A stretch of DNA of 64,000 nt from Weissella bombi (GTDB taxonomy: Bacteria > Bacillota > Bacilli > Lactobacillales > Lactobacillaceae), in NCBI RefSeq assembly GCF_900094835.1, contig NZ_FMAO01000006.1:1-64000 (forward strand), in the 5' to 3' direction. Numbering within the stretch: position 1 is the stretch's first letter; every line of letters begins with the position of its first letter. The translations under genes and the position numbers were made by a program. A model generated the notes under the pieces. It was given only the letters and a program-made list of their open reading frames with translations. It made no database searches and was not told the origin of the DNA. Shown piece by piece: positions 26,731 to 35,475 of the stretch.

Positions 26731-29373
26731 TTAAGACAAGGAATGTTTCCTTTTTTTACTTTCCGACCATGTTATTCCAGTAATTAATAGTACCATACCT
26801 AGGGAGATAATGGCGCCAATTTTGAAAAATGGTGTCTTGAATTTAAAGGTTACCTGATGATTACCAGTTGTTAATGGAACACCGATGAAGAATTTACCAA
26901 CAGTAATAGTCTTCACTGGTTTACCATCTACCAAGACTTGCCATCCAGTTGAATTAGGGATTGTAGTCATCATTAAGTCATCCTTATTGGGGATGTTAAT
27001 GTTTCCAGTAATCTTAGTTGGCGACTGCTTTGTAATATTATATGGGTGTTGTTGTAACTGATTTGCTTGTTTATTCAAGCGCTTTGCGTGACCTTGATAC
27101 AAGGAAACATTTTGTAACCAAACATCTTTTTTCTTCAATGAGAAGGTTATTTCTTGTGATTGTCCCTTTGTATAAGCAGGTAATGGCAAGATGATCGTAT
27201 GTCGATGACTTGGAATAGCAGGCAAAGACTGACCATTTAATTGAATGTCGACGTTGTCACTTGTTACGGAACTTCCCAATGTTAAGTAGTAAGGATCATC
27301 CGTTGTTGGTGTGTACGTTAATGACAGACTAGCAGCATTGCCCACGTTTTGCTTTTTCAAAAAAGCACCAGTAATTGTTGTGGGCGAAGAAACATTATCA
27401 GCGCTTGACTTAGAGAAGTTTACGCTATCGAAAATAGGTTGCTGTTCATAACCGTTTAAACTTTCCCAAAAAACATTTTGATTACGTAAAGGATCGTTTT
27501 CTTTGAAATTAATATTACGAACATTAGAACTAGCGGCGAATCCTAGCGGCAATGCATTTGGATTGCGTGATAGGATTGCGTGCTTTGTTTGTTTAACTAA
27601 TTTATATTCACCATTGGTATCAGAACGTGCAAAGGTTTGCATATTTGTTGGTGTTCCGCTGACGTTAGGTTCGTTACCAGTTGGTTGCAAAAGATAACGC
27701 ATTCCCAATAATGAATCAGATAGTAAGGTACCACTGCTATAAGCGATGTAATTGTCACCCTCGGGTTGACCAAGGACAGCCATAATATCACTTTGTTGGT
27801 GTTCCAATGCCGAACTAAAAGTTGACGCACCATTGTAATTAGCTTGGAGTGGATCACCTTTGGTTCGTTGATACGATTGTGCAACACGGTAAAAGTCATG
27901 ATTACTTTTTGGTAAGTGCTTAGTTATCTGATTTAAGTTACGAATATACGTTTGATATTCAGTATTAGTTAAATAACTAAAATTATTAAGAGTTATGACG
28001 GTACTGAATGTCATTTCACCAATAACTATTAATGTAACAAGTGGTAACCAAAGACGCATTTGTGTAGATGTCACATGTAACAATAACAAAGCTAAGAAGA
28101 AACCACTACCAATGTAAAGTTGGTTTGCAGTCAAAAAGTTTAATGAGTCTAAACGAGTTGTTAGATAAATGACTACACCACCTGCGATAATTAGTAGTGA
28201 GAAAAATTGTGGCCATGAAAGGCGGAGTGCAGGCGACCAAACTGATCCAACAAGCCATAAAATCCAAAAGCTAAAAACATATGAAAAACGGTAAGGATAC
28301 CAAACTGGAAATTGGAATCCATGCCATAACAAGTTTAATGGCGCATACATCATAGAAATAACTAAAATAGCAGTAATGATGAATGCAGTTAAACGTGTTT
28401 GCCAGCGAATGTGCTTATATGTAAAGAAGAACCATAGAATAATGATAGGTAGGCTACCAATAAAAATGTTTGGTAATCCAGTTGGCATTTGATCAAAGTT
28501 GAAAGTACCTAAAAATAATTTCCCAAGAATATCGGCAGGTTGATAGTCAAACTTCCAGCTAAGGTTATCAAGCATGTGTTGGCCTTTACTATTCATTAAA
28601 GTAAAGGCAGTTGGTAACCAAACAATTGTTGCTAACCCAATGCTAGTAAGACCACCAACAACAAAGCGACGTACCATAATAAGACGTTCTTTAATTGGAT
28701 AAGCTTGCCACGTCAAACGCCAAATAAAATATAGAATAAGGAAAACACCGATCATGTAAGCCATATAATAATTAATGATAATAATGGCTGTTAATGACAG
28801 AATAAATCCCCATCCTCTTTTATGAGTAAGGTAGTATTCTAAGCCAACAACGATTAAAGGTAGTAAAATGGCGGCATCTAGCCAAAGAATATTTAAATCA
28901 TTGGCAACAAACCAGCCCATCATAGAGTAGGTAATTGCAAACCAAGGTAAACGCCAGCCAGTTTGCCAGTGAAGTTTTCGCAATGCGAAAGCAAAACTCC
29001 AACCAGCTAGTCCGTATTTTAAAACAGTTAGCAATAAAATAGCCGCTGGTAAATGGACATTTGAAAATGGTAACAATAAGAAGTTAGTTGGGCTTAATAA
29101 GTAATAGGCCCAATCACCATATGTTTCACCACCCAATCCTTTGGCAAAATTGTAAAAAATCTGCAGTGGATTGTGTAGGATTGTTTGCCGAAACCCAGCA
29201 TAAAAATCAATATATTGTTGGCCTAGATCGACAGTTAAAATGGAACTAGGGCCAAATGGTGCCATGTGGCGGCTGGCGAAATAAGTTACCATGATGATTA
29301 TTGGTAGTAGAAAACTAACCCATAAAGCTTTGGTTGATGCCCGCCATTTAAGCGGGTTAAAATTTTTAGACAT
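26731..29373 (-). CDS. YfhO-family membrane protein (GT-C glycosyltransferase-like)
   Basis: An 880-residue protein with more than ten membrane helices in the first ~480 residues and a large extracellular C-terminal domain that ends with one more helix and a basic tail (SESKKRKHSLS). The first outer loop has ILTVDLGQQYIDFYAGFRQ, the YfhO signature with its acidic residue. YfhO proteins are linked in Bacillus and Listeria to glycosylation of lipoteichoic acid with sugar from a CsbB-type polyprenyl-phosphate enzyme. ATG at 29373 follows GGAGAG; a longer frame starting 18 codons earlier has no ribosome site. Confidence 0.88.
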   Translation of the reverse strand: MSKNFNPLKWRASTKALWVSFLLPIIIMVTYFASRHMAPFGPSSILTVDLGQQYIDFYAGFRQTILHNPLQIFYNFAKGLGGETYGDWAYYLLSPTNFLLLPFSNVHLPAAILLLTVLKYGLAGWSFAFALRKLHWQTGWRLPWFAITYSMMGWFVANDLNILWLDAAILLPLIVVGLEYYLTHKRGWGFILSLTAIIIINYYMAYMIGVFLILYFIWRLTWQAYPIKERLIMVRRFVVGGLTSIGLATIVWLPTAFTLMNSKGQHMLDNLSWKFDYQPADILGKLFLGTFNFDQMPTGLPNIFIGSLPIIILWFFFTYKHIRWQTRLTAFIITAILVISMMYAPLNLLWHGFQFPVWYPYRFSYVFSFWILWLVGSVWSPALRLSWPQFFSLLIIAGGVVIYLTTRLDSLNFLTANQLYIGSGFFLALLLLHVTSTQMRLWLPLVTLIVIGEMTFSTVITLNNFSYLTNTEYQTYIRNLNQITKHLPKSNHDFYRVAQSYQRTKGDPLQANYNGASTFSSALEHQQSDIMAVLGQPEGDNYIAYSSGTLLSDSLLGMRYLLQPTGNEPNVSGTPTNMQTFARSDTNGEYKLVKQTKHAILSRNPNALPLGFAASSNVRNINFKENDPLRNQNVFWESLNGYEQQPIFDSVNFSKSSADNVSSPTTITGAFLKKQNVGNAASLSLTYTPTTDDPYYLTLGSSVTSDNVDIQLNGQSLPAIPSHRHTIILPLPAYTKGQSQEITFSLKKKDVWLQNVSLYQGHAKRLNKQANQLQQHPYNITKQSPTKITGNINIPNKDDLMMTTIPNSTGWQVLVDGKPVKTITVGKFFIGVPLTTGNHQVTFKFKTPFFKIGAIISLGMVLLITGITWSESKKRKHSLS

Positions 29374-29510
29374 AACATTGCTCTCCAAAATAAAATCAAT
29401 ATCTCTATTAAAACATAAAAATGACAACGGCTCGACCGCGACTTATAATAATGGTGTGATAAAAATTTCGTAATCCGTGCTTGTTGTTAAGGTATGATTG
29501 CCTTTTTTTA

Positions 29511-29519
29511 TGCTACAAT
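29511..29519 (+). promoter_or_regulatory. Extended -10 promoter of the PBP gene
   Basis: TGCTACAAT (TGn plus TACAAT) lies 35 bases before the ATG. No strong -35 is visible. Confidence 0.45.
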
Positions 29520-29554
29520 TAGTAAATTAGAGTAAGAAGGAAAGGGTTTAGATT

Positions 29555-31606
29555 ATGCGATCTCCTAAACGCCGTGGTGGCCGGCAAAAGATTAAAAAAG
29601 GTTCAATGTCACGGATACCAGTCCGATTGAATGTTTTGATGGGTATTGTGATTTTAATGCTAGTGGCATTAGGCTGGCGATTAGTGAATTTACAAATCAC
29701 GGATAGTGCCAAATATAAAACAGAGGTTACCAGTTCCGAATCTAGTATTGAAAAAACAACTGTACAACGAGGTTTAATTTATGACAGCACTGGGAAAGTG
29801 TTAGTGACAAATAAAGGTTCGCAAGCAATTACTTATACGAAACCACGTACAATCACTGATAAAGGTATGTATAATATCGCCAATCAAGTTGGTTCATATT
29901 TAAAGTTAGATGATGATGAACAAATATCTACTGCAAACTTTGCAATGTACTACATCCAATCAACTAAACGTGCCAAGGCAGTTGCTAAGGCATCAGGTAC
30001 ACAAGCAGCACCAGGTACTGATCAATATGTTGATGACTTAACAAATTATGTTGAAGAACATAAGAAGCAGTTTACGTTAACTGATCAGCAACTTAACAAA
30101 GCAAAGATTTTCCAAAAAATGTCTAATGCGTATGCTCTTTCAACAGTTTATCTAAAGGAAAATGATGTTACTCAAGAAGAAATTGCTAACATCGGAGAAC
30201 GTCAGTCAAAGATGCCTGGTGTTCGTGTCGGGATTTATTACACACGTGATTATCCGGGTGGTCAAGATATCAAATCTTTGATTGGGGCAACGTCGACATC
30301 TAAGAGTGGGTTGCCATCAGATTCAGTTAATGAATTGTTAACTAAGGGATATGCACGTGATGATATTGTTGGTACGTCTTATCTGGAAAAACAATATGAA
30401 GATACTTTGAAGGGATCAAAGGGTCGTGTCAAAGTAACCACTAATAAAGATGGTAAAACAACAGAAGAAAAGCTTTATGCTGGTCAAGCCGGCGGCAATT
30501 TGAATTTAACCATTAATAATAAATTCCAAGAAGATGTTGAACAAATATTACGTGATAATATTCCAGGTGGTAATACAACGGGTGCTTATGCGGTTGTTTT
30601 GAATCCTAAAACAGGTGGTGTTTATGCTAGTTCAGGTATTAATCGTGATGCATCAACAGGTGCTTTGACATCGGATGCGCTATCAACGGTTAATCAGGCT
30701 AACGTTGTTGGGTCAGTTGTTAAGCCTGCAACAATTACAACTGGTTTTATGAATAATGTTATTACGCCACAAAATAGTGTTTTGACAGATCAACCGATTA
30801 GAGTGGCTGGTACATCGCCAAAGACATCATGGTGGAATCAAAATGGTAGTGGTAATATGCCATTGACAGCAGATAAAGCCTTGATGATGTCTTCTAACAC
30901 GTATGTTATGCAAGTCATGTTGAAATTAGGTGGTTTAAACTACTATGAAGGTATGTCATTGGCACCATTGTCAACAAATGTTTTCCAAACAATGCGTGAT
31001 GGTTTTTCACGTTTTGGACTGGGTGTTAAAACAGGAATTGACTTACCTGGTGAAATCACTGGATTACGTGGTAAAACAACCCGTGCTGATATTGGTAAGG
31101 CGTTGGATGAATCGTTCGGTCAATATGACACGTATACGACAATGCAATTAGCACAGTATGCTGCAACAATCGCAAACGGTGGATATCGTATTCGCCCACA
31201 TATTGTAGAGTCAATTACTAGTCGTAATAATAAGAATCGGGAAGTAACAACAACAATTCCAACTGAAGTTATGGGAACGGTTAATTGGAATGCAGCCCAA
31301 CGTCAAATGATTTGGGATGGTATGAATGAAGTGGTGCACAGTAGCTCTAGTTATGCGACTGGTACTGGATTAAAGGATGTAAAGCCGGCTGTGTCAGCTA
31401 AGACAGGTACTGCTGAGACCTTTACTAATGGACAATCGACAGTAACTAGTTCATTAATTTCATTTGTCCCTAATTCTGATGTTGCTTTGGCCGTCGTTGT
31501 GCCAGGAGTTGATCAATCATCTGAAAACGTAAACCAAAAAATTGGTAAGGCAATTTATGCCGCTTACTGGAAAGATGTCCAACATTCAACTGCAAATGAT
31601 AAATAG
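29555..31606 (+). CDS. Class B penicillin-binding protein (transpeptidase)
   Basis: A 683-residue monofunctional transpeptidase that cross-links peptidoglycan. A basic cytoplasmic tail and one membrane anchor (residues ~25-48) are followed by a dimerisation domain (TTVQRGLIYDSTGKVL) and the transpeptidase domain. The three active-site motifs are SVVK (Ser387), SSN (446-448) and KTG (616-618). No PASTA domain is present. It resembles PBP2B/PBP2 of cocci; whether it serves division or elongation cannot be decided here. AAGGAAAGG precedes the ATG. Confidence 0.94.
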   Translation: MRSPKRRGGRQKIKKGSMSRIPVRLNVLMGIVILMLVALGWRLVNLQITDSAKYKTEVTSSESSIEKTTVQRGLIYDSTGKVLVTNKGSQAITYTKPRTITDKGMYNIANQVGSYLKLDDDEQISTANFAMYYIQSTKRAKAVAKASGTQAAPGTDQYVDDLTNYVEEHKKQFTLTDQQLNKAKIFQKMSNAYALSTVYLKENDVTQEEIANIGERQSKMPGVRVGIYYTRDYPGGQDIKSLIGATSTSKSGLPSDSVNELLTKGYARDDIVGTSYLEKQYEDTLKGSKGRVKVTTNKDGKTTEEKLYAGQAGGNLNLTINNKFQEDVEQILRDNIPGGNTTGAYAVVLNPKTGGVYASSGINRDASTGALTSDALSTVNQANVVGSVVKPATITTGFMNNVITPQNSVLTDQPIRVAGTSPKTSWWNQNGSGNMPLTADKALMMSSNTYVMQVMLKLGGLNYYEGMSLAPLSTNVFQTMRDGFSRFGLGVKTGIDLPGEITGLRGKTTRADIGKALDESFGQYDTYTTMQLAQYAATIANGGYRIRPHIVESITSRNNKNREVTTTIPTEVMGTVNWNAAQRQMIWDGMNEVVHSSSSYATGTGLKDVKPAVSAKTGTAETFTNGQSTVTSSLISFVPNSDVALAVVVPGVDQSSENVNQKIGKAIYAAYWKDVQHSTANDK

Positions 31607-31614
31607 TTTATAAT
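31585..31614 (+). promoter_or_regulatory. Possible promoter inside the PBP terminator region
   Basis: TTCAAC at 31585-31590 and TATAAT at 31609-31614 with an 18-base spacer. The predicted start falls in the following hairpin. Confidence 0.4.
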
Positions 31615-31669
31615 GAAAGCACTAGATGAATCCAATAAATATGGATATGACATTTAGTGCTTTTATTTT
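31615..31669 (+). terminator. Terminator of the PBP gene
   Basis: GAAAGCACTA-ATG pairs with CAT-TAGTGCTTTT with one mismatch, followed by ATTTTG. Confidence 0.65.
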
Positions 31670-31680
31670 GTGGAGGGAAC

Positions 31681-32244
31681 ATGATAACAAAACAAACAGT
31701 ACGACAAAAGGCTATTGATAATTTAGCAGCCTTATCAGACGAACAAAGTGCCTATTTTATGCAAGAGATGGTTAAAAAAGTAACCTCGTTATCTGCTTGG
31801 CAGAAGGCAGAGACTGTGGCACTTACATTATCACAAGCAGATGAATTACCAACTGATTTATTAATTCAAACAGCGCTGCTACAAAATAAGACGGTTGTTT
31901 TACCACGTGTATTGCCTAAAAAGCAAATGGCTTTTATGACGATTAACCAAGACACGCATTATGAACGACATCCATTTGGTATGTTGGAACCTGTTGGTGG
32001 TCGTGTTGTGAACCCCAAAGAAATTGATTTCGTATTAGTTCCAGGGGTTGCTTTTACAGATGATGGTCAACGTATTGGTTTTGGTGGTGGTTATTATGAT
32101 CGATGGTTGCCTCAAACGACAGCAAAAAAAGTTGCAGCGACTATTGCAGTTAATATGTTTGTCACACCGGTTTGGCGAATTGAGGTAACTGATCAAAAGG
32201 TTGATCAAGTGATTGTATTAGATAGGAAAATAGAAAATGAATAA
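31681..32244 (+). CDS. 5-formyltetrahydrofolate cyclo-ligase
   Basis: A 187-residue enzyme that uses ATP to convert 5-formyl-THF to 5,10-methenyl-THF. An N-terminal KQTVRQKAIDNL region and the signature IGFGGGYYDRWLP near residue 140 are diagnostic. ATG 31681 follows GGAGGGA. It overlaps the rhomboid gene by eight bases, so translation is coupled. Confidence 0.95.
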   Translation: MITKQTVRQKAIDNLAALSDEQSAYFMQEMVKKVTSLSAWQKAETVALTLSQADELPTDLLIQTALLQNKTVVLPRVLPKKQMAFMTINQDTHYERHPFGMLEPVGGRVVNPKEIDFVLVPGVAFTDDGQRIGFGGGYYDRWLPQTTAKKVAATIAVNMFVTPVWRIEVTDQKVDQVIVLDRKIENE

Positions 32245-32908
32245 TTTTAAAACGGCTTGGCGGCAAGCACCTGTGACAGTTAGTCTTGTGATTATCATGG
32301 TAATTGTTTATGCAATTGAAGTAATTATTAGTCGTCAAATTGATGTTCTAACACCAGTTCTGTATAAAATGGGAGCATTGTTTACACCAGCAGTTATTTT
32401 ATTTGGGCAATGGTGGCGCCTCCTAGCAGCTGGCTTTTTACATGTCACATTAATGCACTTAGTGTTAAACATGATTACACTGTACTATTTGGGACGTTTA
32501 CTTGAACAATATTTTGGTAGTATTAAATTTTCGGTGAGCTATTTGTTAGCTTTATTAACTGGTAGTTTGACTAGTCTGGCTTTTGGTGCCGTAAATACTA
32601 TTTCAGCTGGTGCATCGGGTGCAATCTTTGGATTATTCGGGATGATCTTTATTCTGGGAATACTAGATAAAGGTGGCTATTGGTTAGAACAAGCTAAAAC
32701 GTTAATGATTTTTTTGATTCTATCACTAATCCCGGTGTTTTTCGGAAGTAACATTGCAATTACAGCTCATATCGGTGGTTTGGTTTCTGGTTTTTTGTTA
32801 ACACCAATTTTATTAAAAGGACATGCAACTAATAAACAGATTTTAGTTGGTACGTTGGCCTGGGTTATTTATATTGGCATATTAGTTATGAAAATTTTTA
32901 ATCGTTAG
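32237..32908 (+). CDS. Rhomboid-family intramembrane serine protease (GluP/YqgP-like)
   Basis: A 223-residue protein with six or seven membrane helices. The catalytic Ser is in GASGAIFGLFG and the catalytic His in ITAHIGGLVSGF. The LHVTLMHLVLNM segment (H and N before the Ser helix) supports an active protease. It cleaves membrane proteins within the bilayer; targets are unknown. It lacks the N-terminal and TPR domains of B. subtilis YqgP. The rhomboid-yqgQ-glcK order is the same as in Bacillus. Confidence 0.95.
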   Translation: MNNFKTAWRQAPVTVSLVIIMVIVYAIEVIISRQIDVLTPVLYKMGALFTPAVILFGQWWRLLAAGFLHVTLMHLVLNMITLYYLGRLLEQYFGSIKFSVSYLLALLTGSLTSLAFGAVNTISAGASGAIFGLFGMIFILGILDKGGYWLEQAKTLMIFLILSLIPVFFGSNIAITAHIGGLVSGFLLTPILLKGHATNKQILVGTLAWVIYIGILVMKIFNR

Positions 32909-32925
32909 TGTTAGGGGATAAGAAA

Positions 32926-33138
32926 ATGAAAACTTTTTTAGACGTGCTACAGTTATTAAAGAAATATGATATTTATATCCATTTAGGAAATCGTTTATGG
33001 GATATAGAATTAGCAGCCATTGAGGTCGATAATTTATATAAAGCAGGTTTGGTAGATAATAAACAATATGCACAAATTAAATTAGTGTTAGGAAATGAAC
33101 ACGAAGCTGAAGAAAAGAAACAAAGCAGTAACTTGTAA
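32926..33138 (+). CDS. yqgQ: YqgQ-like protein (DUF910)
   Basis: A 70-residue small protein of unknown function, typical of Firmicutes between a rhomboid and a glucokinase gene. Pattern: MKTFLDVLQLLKKYD.YIHLGNRLWDIELA, LYKAGLVD..QY. ATG 32926 follows AGGGGA; the in-frame GTG at 32908 lies on the rhomboid stop. The end of the gene overlaps the cre site that precedes glcK. Confidence 0.9.
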   Translation: MKTFLDVLQLLKKYDIYIHLGNRLWDIELAAIEVDNLYKAGLVDNKQYAQIKLVLGNEHEAEEKKQSSNL

Positions 33139-33147
33139 CCGTTTTCA
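33134..33147 (+). promoter_or_regulatory. cre site upstream of glcK
   Basis: TGTAACCGTTTTCA fits TGWNANCGNTNWCA at every fixed position. It covers the yqgQ stop codon and ends eight bases before the glcK -35. A weaker cre-like sequence (AGAAAGCGTTGACT) lies at 33189-33202. Confidence 0.65.
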
Positions 33148-33154
33148 ATTCGTG

Positions 33155-33183
33155 TTGTGTAATTAGGTATTTGTCGGTATAAT
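33155..33183 (+). promoter_or_regulatory. glcK promoter
   Basis: TTGTGT (33155-33160) and TATAAT (33178-33183) with a 17-base spacer. Confidence 0.7.
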
Positions 33184-33237
33184 GTTAGAGAAAGCGTTGA
33201 CTATTTCACAATATTTTTTAAAAAGAGGATTTAAACT

Positions 33238-34206
33238 ATGGCTAAAGATAAATTAATCGGTATTGATTTAGGTGGTACGACCATTAAATTTGCAATTATG
33301 ACTGCTACTGGCGATATCCAACAAAAGTGGTCTATTAAGACAAACATTATGGATGAAGGTAGCCATATTGTACCTGATATTATTACTTCAATTAATTACC
33401 ATTTAGATCTTTACCAATTAGATAAAGAACGCATCATTGGTGTAGGTATGGGAACACCAGGAACTGTTGATGCAAAGACTGGTACAGTACAAGGTGCCTT
33501 TAATTTAAACTGGAAAGAACCACAAAATGTTAAAGCTGATCTGGAAGAAGGCTTAGGATTTAGTGTCGCAATTGATAATGATGCAAATGCTGCTGCTTTG
33601 GGTGAACAATGGCGTGGTGCTGGAAATAACCAACCAGAAGTTGTCTTTGTTACCTTAGGTACTGGTGTTGGTGGCGGTATTGTCAACTCAGGTAAGTTAG
33701 TCCATGGTGCTAAGGGTGCTGCCGGTGAAATTGGTCATATGATTGTTGAACCAGGTGGATATCTATGCACGTGTGGTAACTATGGTTGTTTAGAGCAATA
33801 TACCTCAGCTACTGGAATCGTTCGTCTTGCACATGATTATGCAGATGCTTATGCAGGTGATTCAAAGTTGAAGTCAATGGTTGAAAATGGGGATGAAATC
33901 ACATCAAAGATTGTCTTTGATTTAGCCCAAACTGGTGACTACTTGGCTAACGAAGTTGTTGATAAGGTGGCATTCTACTTAGGCCTTGCAACAGCTAATA
34001 TTGCTAACATGTTAAATCCATCAGCTATTGTAATCGGTGGTGGTGTGTCTGCAGCAGGAGACTTCTTGTTGAGTAAGGTAAAGAAAAACTATAATGACTT
34101 TGCGTTCAAGATGACACGTGATGTTACTGAATTGAAGTTAGCAGAACTAGGAAATGATGCAGGGGCATACGGTGCCGCATCATTAGCATTACAAGCACAA
34201 GCTTAA
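33238..34206 (+). CDS. glcK: Glucokinase (ROK family)
   Basis: A 322-residue kinase that makes glucose 6-phosphate from glucose and ATP. It has the ATP-binding IGIDLGGTTIKFAIM, the sugar-binding NDANAAALGE, GTGVGGGIV and EIGHMIVEPGG, and the ROK zinc motif CTCGNYGCLE. Length is normal. Together with the GRP-family permease at 12815 it forms a PTS-independent glucose route. It has its own promoter next to a cre site. Confidence 0.96.
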   Translation: MAKDKLIGIDLGGTTIKFAIMTATGDIQQKWSIKTNIMDEGSHIVPDIITSINYHLDLYQLDKERIIGVGMGTPGTVDAKTGTVQGAFNLNWKEPQNVKADLEEGLGFSVAIDNDANAAALGEQWRGAGNNQPEVVFVTLGTGVGGGIVNSGKLVHGAKGAAGEIGHMIVEPGGYLCTCGNYGCLEQYTSATGIVRLAHDYADAYAGDSKLKSMVENGDEITSKIVFDLAQTGDYLANEVVDKVAFYLGLATANIANMLNPSAIVIGGGVSAAGDFLLSKVKKNYNDFAFKMTRDVTELKLAELGNDAGAYGAASLALQAQA

Positions 34207-34219
34207 TAAATAGATTATG

Positions 34220-34259
34220 AAATGGTTTGTAACAATTTGTTACAAACCATTTTTTAATA
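34220..34259 (+). terminator. Rho-independent terminator of glcK
   Basis: Perfect 15-base arms AAATGGTTTGTAACA / TGTTACAAACCATTT followed by Ts. Confidence 0.92.
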
Positions 34260-34367
34260 TTCAGCACAAATAAAGTGAATTAATTGACATATAAGGCTTG
34301 AAACGGGCATTCTTGGTAATTCTAAATGGAAAGATTAATAAACAAAGTCTAAGATTTTATTAAAACT

Positions 34368-34395
34368 TGTTATATCAATGTAACTTATATGTTAA
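34368..34395 (+). promoter_or_regulatory. Three in-phase WalR-type boxes upstream of the LysM-CHAP gene
   Basis: TGTTAT (34368), TGTAAC (34379) and TGTTAA (34390) are direct repeats spaced exactly 11 bases apart, each matching TGTWAH. This is the WalR/VicR consensus, with one extra half-site. The set ends eight bases before an extended -10. Confidence 0.75.
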
Positions 34396-34402
34396 ATCAG
34401 AT

Positions 34403-34411
34403 TGTTATAAT
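34403..34411 (+). promoter_or_regulatory. Extended -10 promoter of the LysM-CHAP gene
   Basis: TGTTATAAT (TGn plus TATAAT). No strong -35 is seen; an activator bound to the adjacent WalR-type boxes could substitute for it. Confidence 0.6.
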
Positions 34412-34459
34412 TTCATTATCTTTCAGAGAGTAACTACAATTCAAGGGGAATAAAAAATA

Positions 34460-35296
34460 ATGACTTCAAATGCACGACGTTCAAATAAGAATTGGCTTGT
34501 AGCAGCTGCAACTGTAGCAGCCGCAGCTATCTTGCCTATGACACAAACATCAACAGTATCAGCTGATGATACAAAAGCGAATGGTGATGAACACGCTTCT
34601 TGGCGTGCTAAGACTGTTGATGATGTTAAATCAGTTTTGTTGACAGCTGGTAAAGAATATCAAGTACAATCAGGCGACACACTTTCAACTATTTCAGAAG
34701 CCACTGGTGAGTCAGTTGAAGATATCGCTGCCGCAAATGGTGTGTCAGATATTCATATGATTAGTGTCGGCGAAGTTTTGAAGTTAGATGTTGATGGTGC
34801 TGATAAGGAATCAGCAGTACAAGCACCTGTTGCACAAAAGCAAACGACGCAAGTAGCAACTCCTGAAAAGGAAGCTGTTAAGGCTACTGCTGCTACTACT
34901 ACGGCAGCACAGCCAGAGAAAACTGCAGCTACAACGCAAGCAGCAGCCCCTCAAAAGGTTGCTGCACCAACGTATAGCACAGCTGGTAATTCTTACCCAG
35001 CAGGTCAATGCACTTGGTTTGTAAAGAATGCATTGTCATGGGTCGGCAATAACTGGGGAAATGCGTCAGGCTGGGCTTCATCTGCTGCAGCTGCTGGTCG
35101 TGTTGTTAATGGTCAACCAGCTGTTGGTTCTGTTGTTGTTTTTGCACCAGGTCAATCAGGAGCAGGTGCTTTGGGTCATGTTGCAGTTGTAGATGCAGTT
35201 AATGGTGATTCAGTTTCAATTTCAGAAGGTAACTATGCTGGTATGGCATACCACACTCGCACAATCTCAGCTTCTGGTTTGACATTTATTCACTAA
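34460..35296 (+). CDS. Secreted LysM-CHAP peptidoglycan hydrolase
   Basis: A 278-residue secreted protein. Residues 1-36 are a signal peptide (basic start, Ala-rich core, TVSADD cleavage area). A LysM domain (about 66-112: YQVQSGDTLSTIS...VLKLD) binds glycan. An Ala/Thr/Gln linker follows (about 115-170). A C-terminal CHAP domain (about 178-278) has Cys184 in GQCTWFV, His in GHVAVVDAV and the GNYAG turn. It probably cleaves stem peptides or cross-bridges during growth. The upstream WalR-type repeats fit an essential wall hydrolase. It is a paralogue of the CHAP protein at the window start. Confidence 0.93.
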   Translation: MTSNARRSNKNWLVAAATVAAAAILPMTQTSTVSADDTKANGDEHASWRAKTVDDVKSVLLTAGKEYQVQSGDTLSTISEATGESVEDIAAANGVSDIHMISVGEVLKLDVDGADKESAVQAPVAQKQTTQVATPEKEAVKATAATTTAAQPEKTAATTQAAAPQKVAAPTYSTAGNSYPAGQCTWFVKNALSWVGNNWGNASGWASSAAAAGRVVNGQPAVGSVVVFAPGQSGAGALGHVAVVDAVNGDSVSISEGNYAGMAYHTRTISASGLTFIH

Positions 35297-35331
35297 TTAT
35301 TTGTTAATGATTAATAGATGGTAAAACATTT

Positions 35332-35371
35332 TCAGAGATTATGACTTCTAGTCTTAATCTCTGATTTTTTT
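35332..35371 (+). terminator. Rho-independent terminator of the LysM-CHAP gene
   Basis: TCAGAGATTA-GACT pairs with its complement (AGTC-TAATCTCTGA), one mismatch, followed by seven Ts. Confidence 0.88.
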
Positions 35372-35475
35372 AATTTTAAAGAAAACACTTACAAAATCTT
35401 GCTTTTTCAAAGATTTATTAACTGAATTTTGGTATGATATTATAAGTATTGAATTAAGAAATGGGGAATTAAAGC

